From NCBI RefSeq assembly GCF_001746295.1, contig NZ_MJAH01000001.1, forward strand, positions 1,397,782 to 1,461,781: 64,000 bases of DNA, given 5' to 3'. Origin of the DNA: Streptomyces sp. LUP47B (GTDB taxonomy: Bacteria > Actinomycetota > Actinomycetes > Streptomycetales > Streptomycetaceae). Both the position numbers and the translations under genes were made by a program. The notes beneath the pieces were generated by a model that was not told the DNA's origin, ran no database searches, and saw nothing but the letters and a program-made list of their open reading frames with translations. This document shows positions 8,896-17,908 of the stretch, in pieces; position 1 is the stretch's first letter, and the number at the start of each line of letters is the position of its first letter.

Positions 8896-9873
8896 TCAGT
8901 GGCCGTGCTCGCCCGCAGACTCATGGGAAGCCTCTTCTGAGACCTCTCCGGGAGCCGGTCCGGAAGCCTCTTCCTCCGTCGCCGCCGTGCCCGCCCGGAC
9001 CGTGAACGCGGCGGTGTGCACCTTGCCCTCGTGCTTGAAGTCGAGGAAGAGCCGGTAGGTGCCGCTGCTGGGCGCCGTGGCCGTGAAGGAGATGTCCGGG
9101 CCGGGCTCGGTCGAGCCGTCACCGGGTTCGCCGCCCGGGTGGACGTGGAGGTAGGCGAGGTCGCCGGAGCGCAGGGCGACCAGGTGGCCGTACGCGCCGA
9201 GATAGGGCTGGAGATCGGTGACGGGCCTGCCGTTACGGGAGACCGTCAGCTTCAGCTCACGGGCGGCACCGGGGCGCAGGGCTCCGCCCAGCTTCACCTC
9301 GTAGCCCTCGGTCGTGGCCGTGGTGTCCGGCGCCGGCAGGTTCCGCGGCGCGTAGGTGCCCGACACGGCCAGATCCGCGCCGAGGGTGAGGTTCTCGGCG
9401 CCCTTCTTCTCGGGGGTGAAGTCGGCGAAGACCCGGTAGCCGCCCGCGCGGGGCAGCGACACGGGGATTCTCCAGGTTCCGTCGGCGGCCCGGGTGGGGT
9501 GCAGATGGCGGTAGGTGTTCAGGTCGCGTGAGGCGACGATGAGGTGGAGTTCCTTGTCGTGCTCCCGGCGGAAGGCTGTGACCGCACGGCCGTCTTCGCC
9601 CCGGATGGCGAAGCGGAGGTCGGCGGTGCGTCCGGCCGCGAGGCGGGGGGTCCGCAGGTCGAGGGTGTAGCCGTTCTCGGAGATCTGAAGGCCGCCGGGC
9701 GGGGGCGACTCATGGCCCGAGTGTCCTGACTCGCCGCCTTCCGTGTGTGCGTCATGGCGGGCGGGTGTCTCGTCCTCGGTCACGGGGCCGACGCCCTGGC
9801 CCACGCCGTAGGCGGTGCCGAACGTCGCGGCCAGTGCGGCGGCGAATGCGGTGATCTTCAGTCCAGCGTGCAT
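8896..9873 (-). CDS. Secreted His-rich protein of the copper locus
   Basis: ATG 9873 is preferred because GGAGGAG lies seven bases upstream. The 325-residue product begins with a signal-peptide-like segment (LKITAFAAALAATFGTAYG). A histidine-rich linker follows (HDAHTEGGESGHSGHE), then two beta-rich halves, and the C terminus is again acidic and His-rich (SHESAGEHGH). Motifs such as LHLIVASRDLNTYRHLHP, AYGHLVALRSGDLAYLHVHP and DFKHEGKVHTAAF repeat between the halves and offer possible metal ligands. It is divergent from the copper ATPase, with shared CsoR-like operators. Extracytoplasmic copper binding or delivery is therefore the best inference; the biochemical role is not shown. Confidence 0.72.
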   Translation of the reverse strand: MHAGLKITAFAAALAATFGTAYGVGQGVGPVTEDETPARHDAHTEGGESGHSGHESPPPGGLQISENGYTLDLRTPRLAAGRTADLRFAIRGEDGRAVTAFRREHDKELHLIVASRDLNTYRHLHPTRAADGTWRIPVSLPRAGGYRVFADFTPEKKGAENLTLGADLAVSGTYAPRNLPAPDTTATTEGYEVKLGGALRPGAARELKLTVSRNGRPVTDLQPYLGAYGHLVALRSGDLAYLHVHPGGEPGDGSTEPGPDISFTATAPSSGTYRLFLDFKHEGKVHTAAFTVRAGTAATEEEASGPAPGEVSEEASHESAGEHGH

Positions 9874-9918
9874 GGCCGGCTCCTCCGGGTCGGTGTGCAG
9901 CTCTCGATGCACTTCACC

Positions 9919-10018
9919 ATACCCCTGGGGGGTATCAAGTCAACCGCTCGATTAACTTGCTTCAGATACCCACCGGGGGTATACAGGACTCGCGACCTTC
10001 CATACCCCCACCCCGTAT
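9919..10018 (+). promoter_or_regulatory. Three CsoR-type copper operators in the divergent promoter
   Basis: Three 17-base boxes lie between the divergent starts at 9873 and 10034. They are ATACCCCTGGGGGGTAT (9919-9935), ATACCCACCGGGGGTAT (9966-9982) and the less symmetric ATACCCCCACCCCGTAT (10002-10018). The first two match the ATACCCC-GGGGTAT dyad recognised by CsoR repressors, which release DNA on Cu(I) binding. The first is placed for the secreted protein gene, and the other two lie upstream of copA. No csoR gene is present in the window, so the repressor must be encoded elsewhere. Confidence 0.85.
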
Positions 10019-10033
10019 CTACAAGGAGCAGCC

Positions 10034-12274
10034 ATGACCACCACCGCAGCAGCCGAGACCGAGCTGGCCATCGGCGGCATGACCTGCGCCTCGTGCGCGG
10101 CGCGCATCGAGAAGAAGCTGAACCGGATGGACGGGGTCACCGCCACCGTCAACTACGCCACCGAGAAGGCCAAGGTCGCCCACAACGCCGGCGTCTCGGT
10201 CCAGGACCTGATAGCGACCGTCGAGAAGACCGGATACACGGCCCGGGAACCGGAACCACCCGAGCCGTCCGCACCCGACGAGGAAGAGCCCGACGAACTG
10301 CGTTCCCTGCGCGAGCGGTTGGTGACCGCCGTGCTGCTGGCGGTGCCCGTCGTCGCGATGGCGATGATCCCGGCGCTGCAGTTCGAGTACTGGCAGTGGC
10401 TGTCCCTGACATTGGCGGCGCCCGTGGTGACGTATGCCGGATGGCCCTTCCACAAGGCGGCGTTCACCAATGCGCGGCACGGCGCGGCCACCATGGACAC
10501 GCTGATCTCGGTCGGCACGACGGCCGCCTTCGGCTGGTCGCTGTGGGCGCTGTTCCTCGGGACCGCGGGCATGCCGGGTATGAAGCATCCCTTCGAGCTG
10601 ACGATCGCCCGTGGTGACGGCACCGGGAACCTGTACCTGGAGGCCGCGGCCGGGGTCACCGCGTTCATCCTGGCCGGGCGGTACTTCGAGGCCCGCTCCA
10701 AGCGCAAGGCGGGCGCGGCCCTGAAGGCGCTGCTGGAACTGGGCGCGAAGGACGTCACCGTGCTGCACTCGGGCGGGCACGAACAGACCGTCCCGATCAC
10801 GGAGTCGAAGGTCGGCGACCGCTTCCTCGTCCGTCCCGGCGAGAAGATCGCGACCGACGGGACCGTCGTCGAGGGCTCCTCCGCCGTGGACGCCTCGATG
10901 CTCACGGGTGAGTCCGTGCCGGTGGAGGTCGCCCCCGGAGACTCCGTCACCGGCGCCACCCTCAACGCGGGCGGACGCCTCGTCGTCGAGGCGACCCGGG
11001 TCGGCTCCGACACCCAACTGGCCAGGATGGCCAAGCTGGTCGAGGACGCCCAGAACGGCAAGGCGGCCGCTCAACGGCTCGCGGACCGGATCTCCGCGGT
11101 GTTCGTGCCGGTCGTCATCGCGCTCGCCCTCGGCACCCTGGGCTTCTGGCTCGGCAACGGCGCCGATGCGGCCGCCGCGTTCACCGCCGCCGTCGCCGTA
11201 CTGATCATCGCCTGCCCGTGCGCCCTCGGACTCGCCACGCCGACCGCTCTGCTGGTCGGGACCGGGCGCGGCGCCCAACTCGGCATCCTCATCAAGGGCC
11301 CCGAGGTCCTGGAGTCCACCCGCAAGGTGGACACCGTGGTCCTGGACAAGACCGGCACCGTCACCACGGGCCGGATGACCCTGCTGGCCGTGCACCCGGC
11401 GGACGGTACCGACGAGGCCGAAGTCCTGCGGCTCGCGGGTGCTTTGGAGCACGCGTCGGAGCACCCGGTCGCCCGCGCGGTCGCCGACGGGGCGATGGAG
11501 AAGCTGGGTTCTCTGCCCACTCCGGAGGACTTCGCGAACGTGCCGGGGCTCGGTGTGCAGGGCATCGTCGACGGTCACGCCGTGCTCGTCGGCCGCGAGC
11601 GCCTGCTCGCCGACTGGTCCTTGGAGCTGCCCGAGGAGCTGCGACGGGTCAAGTCGGAGGCGGAAGCCCTCGGCCGTACGGCGATCGCGGTCGCCTGGGA
11701 CGGCGAGGCGCGGGCCGTGCTCGAGGTCGCCGACGCGGTCAAGGACACCAGCCGTGAGGCGATCGTCCGCCTGCGCGCGCTCGGCCTCACGCCGGTCCTG
11801 CTGACCGGTGACAACCGGGCCGTGGCCGAATCCGTGGCCCGAGAGGTCGGCATCGACTCGGAGCAGGTGATCGCCGAGGTGCTGCCGCAGGACAAGGTCG
11901 ACGTCGTCAAGCGGCTTCAGGCGGAGGGCCGTTCGGTCGCGATGGTCGGTGACGGTGTCAACGACGCGGCCGCGCTGGCGCAGGCCGACCTGGGCCTGGC
12001 GATGGGCACCGGCACGGACGCCGCGATCGAGGCGGGCGATCTGACCCTCGTCCGGGGCGACCTGCGGGCGGCTGCGGACGCCATCCGCCTCGCCCGCCGC
12101 ACCCTGGGGACGATCCGGTCCAACCTCTTCTGGGCCTTCGCCTACAACGTGGCCGCGCTGCCGCTGGCGGCGGCCGGACTGCTCAACCCGATGCTCGCGG
12201 GGGCGGCGATGGCGTTCTCGTCGGTGTTCGTGGTCGGCAACTCGCTGCGGCTGCGGTCGTTCCGAGCCGCCTGA
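10034..12274 (+). CDS. copA: Copper-translocating P1B-type ATPase CopA
   Basis: This 746-residue membrane pump exports Cu(I) using ATP. It has one N-terminal heavy-metal-associated domain with GMTCASC (Cys18, Cys21) and several membrane helices from about residue 95. The actuator TGES is at 291-294, the intramembrane CPC at 394-396 ([13 protein letters not shown]) and the phosphorylated Asp in DKTGT at 438. An HP motif ([12 protein letters not shown]) and the hinge GDGVNDAA near 639 complete it. All P1B-1 landmarks are intact and the length is normal. ACAAGGAGCAGCC supplies the ribosome site. The promoter carries CsoR-like boxes, so copper induction is expected. A GC hairpin follows the stop codon. 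Confidence 0.96.
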   Translation: MTTTAAAETELAIGGMTCASCAARIEKKLNRMDGVTATVNYATEKAKVAHNAGVSVQDLIATVEKTGYTAREPEPPEPSAPDEEEPDELRSLRERLVTAVLLAVPVVAMAMIPALQFEYWQWLSLTLAAPVVTYAGWPFHKAAFTNARHGAATMDTLISVGTTAAFGWSLWALFLGTAGMPGMKHPFELTIARGDGTGNLYLEAAAGVTAFILAGRYFEARSKRKAGAALKALLELGAKDVTVLHSGGHEQTVPITESKVGDRFLVRPGEKIATDGTVVEGSSAVDASMLTGESVPVEVAPGDSVTGATLNAGGRLVVEATRVGSDTQLARMAKLVEDAQNGKAAAQRLADRISAVFVPVVIALALGTLGFWLGNGADAAAAFTAAVAVLIIACPCALGLATPTALLVGTGRGAQLGILIKGPEVLESTRKVDTVVLDKTGTVTTGRMTLLAVHPADGTDEAEVLRLAGALEHASEHPVARAVADGAMEKLGSLPTPEDFANVPGLGVQGIVDGHAVLVGRERLLADWSLELPEELRRVKSEAEALGRTAIAVAWDGEARAVLEVADAVKDTSREAIVRLRALGLTPVLLTGDNRAVAESVAREVGIDSEQVIAEVLPQDKVDVVKRLQAEGRSVAMVGDGVNDAAALAQADLGLAMGTGTDAAIEAGDLTLVRGDLRAAADAIRLARRTLGTIRSNLFWAFAYNVAALPLAAAGLLNPMLAGAAMAFSSVFVVGNSLRLRSFRAA

Positions 12275-12560
12275 CCCGATCGGCCGGCGGGCAGGGACTC
12301 CGAGACCAGGAGCCCCTGCCCGCCAGGCCGCGAGCCGAACATGTACAGCAGTGAGCGCGAGCGCCGAACGGTCCAGGCACACCGCACCTCCCTGCGGCCG
12401 CCGTCCTTCCGAGCCGCCTCACCCGGCCGACCGGACGAACAGGCACTCCGAAACCACGAGCTCCCGCCCAGCCGCCCCTCAACCGAACGCCTTCACCGCC
12501 CGGCCGCGAGCCGGACCTGTACCGCGGTGAGCGCGAGCGCCAGCGGTCCGGGCACCAGGA
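12241..12560. repeat. Degenerate tandem duplication spanning copA and DUF624 gene 3' ends
   Basis: The segment starting near 12244 (copA end, CTGCGG...TTCCGAGCCGCCTGACC) recurs near 12391 as CTGCGG...TTCCGAGCCGCCTCACC. The segment GGCCGCGAGCCGAAC...GTGAGCGCGAGCGCC (about 12327-12365) recurs as the true 3' end of the DUF624 gene (about 12501-12540). The offset grows from 147 to 175 bases, meaning about 28 extra bases in the second copy. The simplest reading is an old tandem duplication of the copA-end/DUF624-end junction. It leaves a decayed copy of each gene tail between the intact genes. This also accounts for the 218-bp gene-free stretch 12275-12492. Confidence 0.7.
12286..12324 (+). terminator. 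Strong hairpin after copA
   Basis: GGCGGGCAGGGACTCC (12286-12301) pairs with GGAGCCCCTGCCCGCC (12309-12324), a 16-position stem with one mismatch and a seven-base loop. There is no T tract, as is usual in Streptomyces. It can act for copA and, on the other strand, for the convergent DUF624 gene. The corresponding part of the second repeat copy (about 12430-12470) has lost the symmetry. Confidence 0.75.
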
Positions 12561-13086
12561 AGGCCAGCGGCACCAGCATCCAGGCACAAAGGGCCGCCGT
12601 GGCCACGGCGAGCAGCACCAGGGCGCTGCCGCCGAGATCCCGTACGGCGTCCCGGGCGGCCTCCCGCACGGCGGCCGGCCAGTCGGTGAGCGACTCGGGG
12701 CGGGCGCAGGCCCGCAGACCCACCACCAGGGCGACCGCACCAATGCCGGCGGCCATCACCGCGAACAGCGGCGCCCCGGGCAGCCCGGCCCCGGCGAGCG
12801 CCAGGTCGGCCAGGAACAGCAGCGCGCCGACCAGGGCGACGGCACCCGCCGCCAGGTCACCGGCCCGCAGCCGACGCCGTAGCGCCGCGAAGTAACGTCC
12901 CGCGGTGGCCGGTTGCCCCTCCCCCGCACCGCGCAGGACCGCGCACGCCGTGGACAGCGCGGCCGGGGCCGTCACCACGGGCAGGCAGACCAGGGCCGTT
13001 GCCAGGCCGACGCTCAGCATGTCGGCGAACAGGGTCATCCTGGGCCCGAAGACCTCGCCCGGTTCACGAGTACGCATCCCGCTCAT
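12493..13086 (-). CDS. YesL-like DUF624 membrane protein
   Basis: A 197-residue hydrophobic protein with about five predicted membrane segments (for example LSVGLATALVCLPVVTAPAA, AGAVALVGALLFLADLALA and LVLLAVATAALCAWMLVPLA). The N-terminal VCLPVVTAPAALSTACAVL and RYFAALRRR fit the YesL/DUF624 family, often encoded beside carbohydrate ABC importers. Here its start overlaps the permease stop as ATGA, so it is the last gene of the sugar operon. Its biochemical function is unknown. A second in-frame ATG (13077) is also possible. Its 3' end is part of the degenerate duplication next to copA. Confidence 0.75.
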   Translation of the reverse strand: MSGMRTREPGEVFGPRMTLFADMLSVGLATALVCLPVVTAPAALSTACAVLRGAGEGQPATAGRYFAALRRRLRAGDLAAGAVALVGALLFLADLALAGAGLPGAPLFAVMAAGIGAVALVVGLRACARPESLTDWPAAVREAARDAVRDLGGSALVLLAVATAALCAWMLVPLAFLVPGPLALALTAVQVRLAAGR

Positions 13087-13949
13087 CCCTTGAGTCCCGA
13101 GCTCGCCATGCCCTCCACCAGGAACCGCTGGAAGGCGAGGAAGAACAGCACGATCGGCAGCAGCGCGATCACCGACATCGCGAACATGGGGCCGAACGCC
13201 GACTGGCTGGAGGCGTCCACGAATGACCTGAGGGCGAGCGTGAGCGTGAACTTGTCCGGGTCGAAGAGGTAGATGAGCTGGGTGAAGAAGTCGTTCCAGG
13301 TCCAGATGAAGGTGAAGATCGCCGTGGTGATCAGCGCGGGCCTGGTCAGCGGCAGCACGATCTGGAAGAAGCTGCGGAAGGGACCGCAGCCGTCGATGCG
13401 GGCGGCCTCCTCCAGCTCACGCGGCAGACCGCGCATGAACTGCACGATGAGGAAGACGAAGAACGCCTCCGTGGCCAGGAACTTGGGCAGGATCAGCGGC
13501 CAGTAGGTGTTCACCATGCCGAGCTTGTTGAAGATGATGTACTGCGGGATCAGGATCGCGTGGTGCGGCAGCATGATCGTGGCGATCATGAAGGCGAACA
13601 TCGGGCCACGGAAACGGAAGCGCAGCCGGGCGAAGGCGTAGGCGGCGAGCGAGCAGCTGATCACGTTGCCGAGGACCGCGCCTCCCGCGATCAACAGCGA
13701 GTTGGACAGCAGCCGCCAGACGGAGACGTCGTTGACGCCCTCGAAGGCGGTCTCGTAGTTCGACCACTCCAGGTGGCTGGGCAGCAGGTCGAGGCTGGCG
13801 ATCACCTCGTCGGCGGGCTTGAGCGAGGTGGCGAGCAGCCAGGCCAGCGGGTAGAGCATCACAAGCAGGGCAGCCAGACAGCCGAGGTGCAGGGCGACCC
13901 GCCCCCAGCGAACGGGCTTGCGGGCGGCGGCAGTTGATACGGAGGTCAT
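13083..13949 (-). CDS. Carbohydrate ABC transporter permease (MalG/AraQ type)
   Basis: The start at ATG 13949 overlaps the stop of the preceding permease gene (ATGA); a longer fused frame has no family support. The 288-residue protein has six predicted membrane helices. The cytoplasmic EAA loop contacting the ATPase is ELEEAARIDGCGPFRSFFQ with LPLTRPALITTAIFTF after it. It forms a heterodimer with the MalF-like partner to import a sugar delivered by the lipoprotein encoded upstream. No ATP-binding subunit lies in the operon; Streptomyces commonly use the shared MsiK ATPase encoded elsewhere. Confidence 0.93.
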   Translation of the reverse strand: MTSVSTAAARKPVRWGRVALHLGCLAALLVMLYPLAWLLATSLKPADEVIASLDLLPSHLEWSNYETAFEGVNDVSVWRLLSNSLLIAGGAVLGNVISCSLAAYAFARLRFRFRGPMFAFMIATIMLPHHAILIPQYIIFNKLGMVNTYWPLILPKFLATEAFFVFLIVQFMRGLPRELEEAARIDGCGPFRSFFQIVLPLTRPALITTAIFTFIWTWNDFFTQLIYLFDPDKFTLTLALRSFVDASSQSAFGPMFAMSVIALLPIVLFFLAFQRFLVEGMASSGLKG

Positions 13950-14884
13950 CGGTCCCCCTCGGACGCGTAGAAGACCCAGGAACGCGAGGTGCGGAACAGC
14001 ACCGCCGTGACGACGCCGATGACGAGCAGCAGCACCCAGGCCATGGCGGAGGCGTAGCCCATGTGGGAGGCGACGAAGCCGCGGTCGTAGAGGTACATCG
14101 TGTAGACGAGCGTGGAGTCGGCGGGGCCGCCCTTGCCCGCGCTCACCGCGAAGGCGGGCGTGAAGACCTGGAAGGCCTGGATGGTCTGGAGGACCAGGTT
14201 GAAGAAGAGCACCGGGGACAGCATGGGCACGGTGACGGACAGGAACTGCCGCCATGTCCCGGCCCCGTCGACGGCCGCCGCTTCGTAGAGCTCGGCGGGT
14301 ATCTGTTGCAGACCCGCCAGGAAGATGACCATCGGCGCCCCGAACTGCCACACCGTCAGCAGCGCGACGGCCAGCAGCGCCCAGCCGGGCTTGTTGACCC
14401 AGCCGCCGGTGCCGAACAGGTTGTCCACGGTGCCGCCGTCGTTGAAGACGGCACGCCAGACGAGGGCGATGGACATGGACGCGCCGAGCAGCGAGGGGGC
14501 GTAGAACGCGGACCGGTAGAAGGCCTTGCCGCGTTTCATGGACTTCAGGGCGAGCGCGACGACCAGCGCGAGCGCCAGTTGGAGCGGCACGGCTATGACG
14601 ACGTACATCAGGGTCGTCGTGACGGAACGCCAGTAGCGCGGGTCCTCGGTGAACATCTGCGTGTAGTTGCGCAGGCCCACCCAGTGGGGCGGGTCGAAGA
14701 GGTTGTAGTCGGTGAAGGACAGGTACAGCGAGACGGCCATCGGCAGCAGGGTGAGGACGCACGCGCCGAGGACCCACGGGGAGAGGAACACCCAGGCTGC
14801 GCCCTGACGTTCGCGCCTGGTTCGGCGCTTGGTGGTGGGGGCGGTGGCGCGCTTCTCCCCTGTCGGGATCGCGGTGGTGGTCAT
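13946..14884 (-). CDS. Carbohydrate ABC transporter permease (MalF/UgpA type)
   Basis: A 312-residue inner-membrane protein with a basic N-terminal cytoplasmic arm (KRATAPTTKRRTRRER) followed by six predicted helices. The first is WVFLSPWVLGACVLTLLPM. The EAA loop is ELYEAAAVDGAGTWRQFLSV followed by TVPMLSPVLFFNLVLQ, typical of the MalF/UgpA half of sugar importers. Four-base overlaps with both neighbours (solute-binding protein upstream, second permease downstream) indicate coupled translation and equal dosage. The substrate is set by the binding protein and is not identifiable here. Confidence 0.93.
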   Translation of the reverse strand: MTTTAIPTGEKRATAPTTKRRTRRERQGAAWVFLSPWVLGACVLTLLPMAVSLYLSFTDYNLFDPPHWVGLRNYTQMFTEDPRYWRSVTTTLMYVVIAVPLQLALALVVALALKSMKRGKAFYRSAFYAPSLLGASMSIALVWRAVFNDGGTVDNLFGTGGWVNKPGWALLAVALLTVWQFGAPMVIFLAGLQQIPAELYEAAAVDGAGTWRQFLSVTVPMLSPVLFFNLVLQTIQAFQVFTPAFAVSAGKGGPADSTLVYTMYLYDRGFVASHMGYASAMAWVLLLVIGVVTAVLFRTSRSWVFYASEGDR

Positions 14885-16164
14885 GACCTCAGCTCCGCCT
14901 TCGCCTCGGTGACGTAGTTCTCGGCCGCCTCGCGGGGCGTCATGCGCTCGTAGGACACCTGGTCGTAGTCACGCTGGAAGGTGCTCTGAAGAGCGTTGTC
15001 CCCGGAGGGCGGGGCCTGCGGCGGATCCTTCAGCTTCCCTTCCAGGGAGGCCTGGTAGTCGGCGACGGTCTTGTCGAAGTCCTTGAGGAGGGGTGCGGTC
15101 TCCTCGCGGATGGTCTCGTTGACGGGGATGCCGCGGGTGGCGCCGAGGATCTTCGCCGCGTCCTGGTCGTTGAGGAGGAAGTCGACGAGCTGGGCGGCCG
15201 CCTCGGCGTGGCCGGTGTGGGCGGAGACACCGAGGAACATCGACGGCTTGAAGTACTGCCCTGGCGTGCCGTCGGAGCCGGACGGCATGGGCCCCAGCGC
15301 GATCCCCGTCGGAATGATCGCGAGGTAACCGCTCGACGGAGCGTCCCAATTGGTGTCGGAGACCGCCTTGCCGCGGCCCAGCGGGGTGTTCTCGACGGAG
15401 CCGTCGAGCTGGGTGGTCTGCTCGGCCGGGGAGACGGCTCCCTCGCGCCTCAACCGGTCGGTGAAGGTCCACCACTTGGTGAGGTCGGCGGCGGTGAAGC
15501 CCAGTCCGCCCTCCTTGGTGTAGAGGGCCTTGCCCTGTCCGCGCAGCCACACCTCGAAGGCGTCCTCGCTCTGACCGGGATCGGTGGCGCCGGGTTCACC
15601 GGTCCTCTCCTCGATCGCGCGCACCGCCTGGGCCCAGTCGTCCCAGGTCCATCCCTGCGCGGGGAGCGGTACCCCGGAGGCCTTCCAGGCCTTGACGTCG
15701 TAGACGACGGTCTCGGTGCCCCGGCCCTGCGGGATCGCGTACTGGGTGCCGTCCACGCGTCCGGTGGCGAGCAGCCCGGAGTCGATCTCGGAGGTGCGCA
15801 GTACGTCCTTCTGCTTCGCCAGATCGAGCAGGACCCCGCCGGAGGCGTACTGGTCGATCTGGCGATAGTCGAGTTGCATCACGTCGGGTGCGTCGCCGCC
15901 CGTGGCCTGGACGGCGAGCTTCTGCTTGTAGGCGTCGTAACCCGAGAACGACGTCTGCACCTGTATGTTCGGGTGCTGTTTCTCGAACAGGGTGACGGCC
16001 TGTTCGGTGCGCTCCGCGCGGTCGGGGTTGCCCCACCACGTGTAGCGGAGCACGACCTTGCCACCGCCGACCGATTCTCCGGAGCCCCCGCAGCCGGCCG
16101 CCAGCGCGCAGAGCGCGAGTACGACGGCCGAAGCGCAGAACCCCTTTGTCCTGTGTCCGGGCAT
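14881..16164 (-). CDS. Sugar-binding lipoprotein of the ABC importer
   Basis: The 427-residue protein starts with a basic, hydrophobic signal and the lipobox LAAGC, giving lipidated Cys25. Family 1 binding-protein features follow: LRYTWWGNPDRAERTEQAV, FEKQHPNIQVQTSFSGYD, GGDAPDVMQLDYRQIDQYA and VPLPAQGWTWDDWAQAV. The late segment (LVDFLLNDQDAAKILGATRG) is also typical. It captures the sugar outside the membrane and presents it to the two permeases encoded immediately downstream. The neighbouring oxidoreductase, PmoA-like and cupin genes suggest an oxidised or unusual sugar, but the ligand is unknown. A 71-bp gap separates it from the cupin gene. Confidence 0.93.
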   Translation of the reverse strand: MPGHRTKGFCASAVVLALCALAAGCGGSGESVGGGKVVLRYTWWGNPDRAERTEQAVTLFEKQHPNIQVQTSFSGYDAYKQKLAVQATGGDAPDVMQLDYRQIDQYASGGVLLDLAKQKDVLRTSEIDSGLLATGRVDGTQYAIPQGRGTETVVYDVKAWKASGVPLPAQGWTWDDWAQAVRAIEERTGEPGATDPGQSEDAFEVWLRGQGKALYTKEGGLGFTAADLTKWWTFTDRLRREGAVSPAEQTTQLDGSVENTPLGRGKAVSDTNWDAPSSGYLAIIPTGIALGPMPSGSDGTPGQYFKPSMFLGVSAHTGHAEAAAQLVDFLLNDQDAAKILGATRGIPVNETIREETAPLLKDFDKTVADYQASLEGKLKDPPQAPPSGDNALQSTFQRDYDQVSYERMTPREAAENYVTEAKAELRS

Positions 16165-16235
16165 GCCGAGGTCACCTCATCCCTTCCTCGGACTTTCTAC
16201 GGCCCCCCTCGGAAGTCCCCCCAGTACAAGCGGTG

Positions 16236-16985
16236 TTACTCGCCGCTGTAGGGCAGCGTCGTCCCCGGCAGGTTGTACTCGTCGCGTCGGCCGCACATCC
16301 CGAAGCCGCCGAGCCGGGTCGGTGCGGCCTCGTGGGCGGTCGCCTCGCCCAGATACGACGGCTCGCCGGACGCCAGCGCGTCGAGCTGGGCGCCGGTGCG
16401 CTCCGCGGTGGCCAGGGCCCCGGTCCGCCACAGCTCGCGCCAGGTGGGCACCTTGTCCCTTACCAGGCGGGCGGCGGCTTGCTGGAACTCCAGATACGGG
16501 CCGTTGTCTCCCGCGACCAGTGCCTCGCGCAGGCCGAGGTAGCCCTCGACGGCGAGATCCCGGCGCCGGCGGGCGGCCGCGGCCGTCTCCGGTCCCGTAC
16601 CGGATGGGAGCCGGGCGGCCTCGGCGTACCGCGAGGGGTCGGCGAGCACCTCCGGCGGGAAGGTGAAGACGGCGTCCCCGGCCTCGGGCAGACCGCTGTT
16701 CTGCATCAGCACGGTGATGCGCAGATCGCCGCCCTGGACCATACGGTGCACGGTGCCCGGGGTGAACCAGGCGATCGAGCCCGGCTCCAGGGGGATCTCC
16801 CGGTAGCCGTCGGGGCTGAGCGTCTGCACCGCGCCCCGGCCGCCGGTGACGACGTAGGCCTCCGTGCAGACCAGGTGCAGATGCGGGCTGCCGCCGCAGA
16901 CGCCGTCGGCGGCCTCCCAGTCGTAGGCGCTCAGGTGGGACAGGCCCACGGCGCCCGGCAGCGGGTGCGGAAGGCCGGGCTTCAC
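16236..16985 (-). CDS. Cupin-domain protein of the sugar operon
   Basis: The GTG at 16985 overlaps the upstream PmoA-like stop (GTGA); longer frames into that gene have no family support. The 249-residue product has a beta-barrel cupin with metal-ligand-like residues in GGSPHLHLVCTEAYVV and SIAWFTPGTVHRMVQGGDLRI (His, His, Glu, then a later His). The C-terminal third is helical and rich in Ala, Arg and Glu, and ends in GGFGMCGRRDEYNLPG. It may be a sugar isomerase or a sugar sensor. Its place between catabolic genes and the binding protein supports a catabolic role. Confidence 0.72.
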   Translation of the reverse strand: MKPGLPHPLPGAVGLSHLSAYDWEAADGVCGGSPHLHLVCTEAYVVTGGRGAVQTLSPDGYREIPLEPGSIAWFTPGTVHRMVQGGDLRITVLMQNSGLPEAGDAVFTFPPEVLADPSRYAEAARLPSGTGPETAAAARRRRDLAVEGYLGLREALVAGDNGPYLEFQQAAARLVRDKVPTWRELWRTGALATAERTGAQLDALASGEPSYLGEATAHEAAPTRLGGFGMCGRRDEYNLPGTTLPYSGE

Positions 16986-17908
16986 CAGGACAGGCCTTCC
17001 AGACAGGAGGACACGCGTTCCTCGTCCCAGGCGCCGTCGGCCACGACCAGCCGGTAGCGGTATTCGAAGGACTCCCCCGGCGGCAGCTCGAACTCCTCGA
17101 AGAACGCCCAGGAGAACGCGACCGTCGGGAAGGGCTCGGAGCGCACGAACCAGTGCGACTCGTGGATCGCGTGCTGCGGGTCGAGGTTCTCGGGGGCGTG
17201 CGCGAAGACGAGCGTGGAGTGGGCGTCCACGTCGTCGTGCTCGGTGGTGAAGGCGAGCCAGGGGCTCTGGCTGCCCATCAGCTTGTCCGCGTCGCCGTCC
17301 GTGTCCGGGGCGAGGACCGAGCCACCGGTGAAGTCGCGGGGGCCGCGCCACTGCAGTCCGGTGTAACCGGCCATCTCACGGCCCGCGGTGGTGGGGGAAC
17401 CGAAGGCGAGGGGCTCGGCACGCAGATTGGTGAGCCGGATCGACCAGTCGAGCGCCCAGGAGCCGGCGGCCTCGTCGACCGAGTGGACGGCCAGTCCCCG
17501 CTCTTCCCGGGCCCACTCCTCGCCGCCGTTCTCCACCCAGGTCAGCGCCTCGGTGACGTCCAGCCGGGCCTCGGAGACGGTGAACGCGGTGAAGCCGTCG
17601 TGCCGCATCGAGCCGACGCGCTCCGGCAGGGGCAGATAACCCTGGCCGTGCACATAGCAGTTGCCGCCCCAGAAGTTCTGCCCCGACAGATGACTCGCGG
17701 TCATCTGCAGGCCCTTGTGCCAGCGGTGGTCGTTGGGACGGTAGCCGGTCACCGTGCGGCCGCCGAGGGTGCGCACCGGGTGGGCGTAGGGCTTCTGGGC
17801 CTCGAAGGCCTCGGGGTCGGGTCGGTAGACGTAGCGGAGGATCTCCGTGCCGTTCGCCGCCTCGACGGCGATGTGCTCGCCGTGGACGTGGCTGACGCGG
17901 ATGCTCAT
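16982..17908 (-). CDS. PmoA-like (DUF6807) protein
   Basis: The start at ATG 17908 overlaps the oxidoreductase stop as ATGA. The 308-residue product resembles the family annotated as methane oxygenase PmoA-like, which despite the name is not a membrane monooxygenase. Recognisable stretches are YRPNDHRWHKGLQM, FWGGNCYVHGQGY, EWAREERGLAVHSVDEAAGSW, WSIRLTNL and AGYTGLQWRGPRDF. Such proteins nearly always accompany Gfo/Idh/MocA oxidoreductases and sugar importers, as here. The fold is beta-sandwich-like. The reaction is not established; modification or recognition of the imported sugar is an inference from context. Confidence 0.75.
   Translation of the reverse strand: MSIRVSHVHGEHIAVEAANGTEILRYVYRPDPEAFEAQKPYAHPVRTLGGRTVTGYRPNDHRWHKGLQMTASHLSGQNFWGGNCYVHGQGYLPLPERVGSMRHDGFTAFTVSEARLDVTEALTWVENGGEEWAREERGLAVHSVDEAAGSWALDWSIRLTNLRAEPLAFGSPTTAGREMAGYTGLQWRGPRDFTGGSVLAPDTDGDADKLMGSQSPWLAFTTEHDDVDAHSTLVFAHAPENLDPQHAIHESHWFVRSEPFPTVAFSWAFFEEFELPPGESFEYRYRLVVADGAWDEERVSSCLEGLSW

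Noticed and set aside
6012..9122. Long minus-strand open frame (over 1000 codons) opposite the GH15 and PhzF genes
   Set aside because: It has repetitive low-complexity composition, no domains, and lies opposite well-conserved genes; it is an antisense artefact of high GC.
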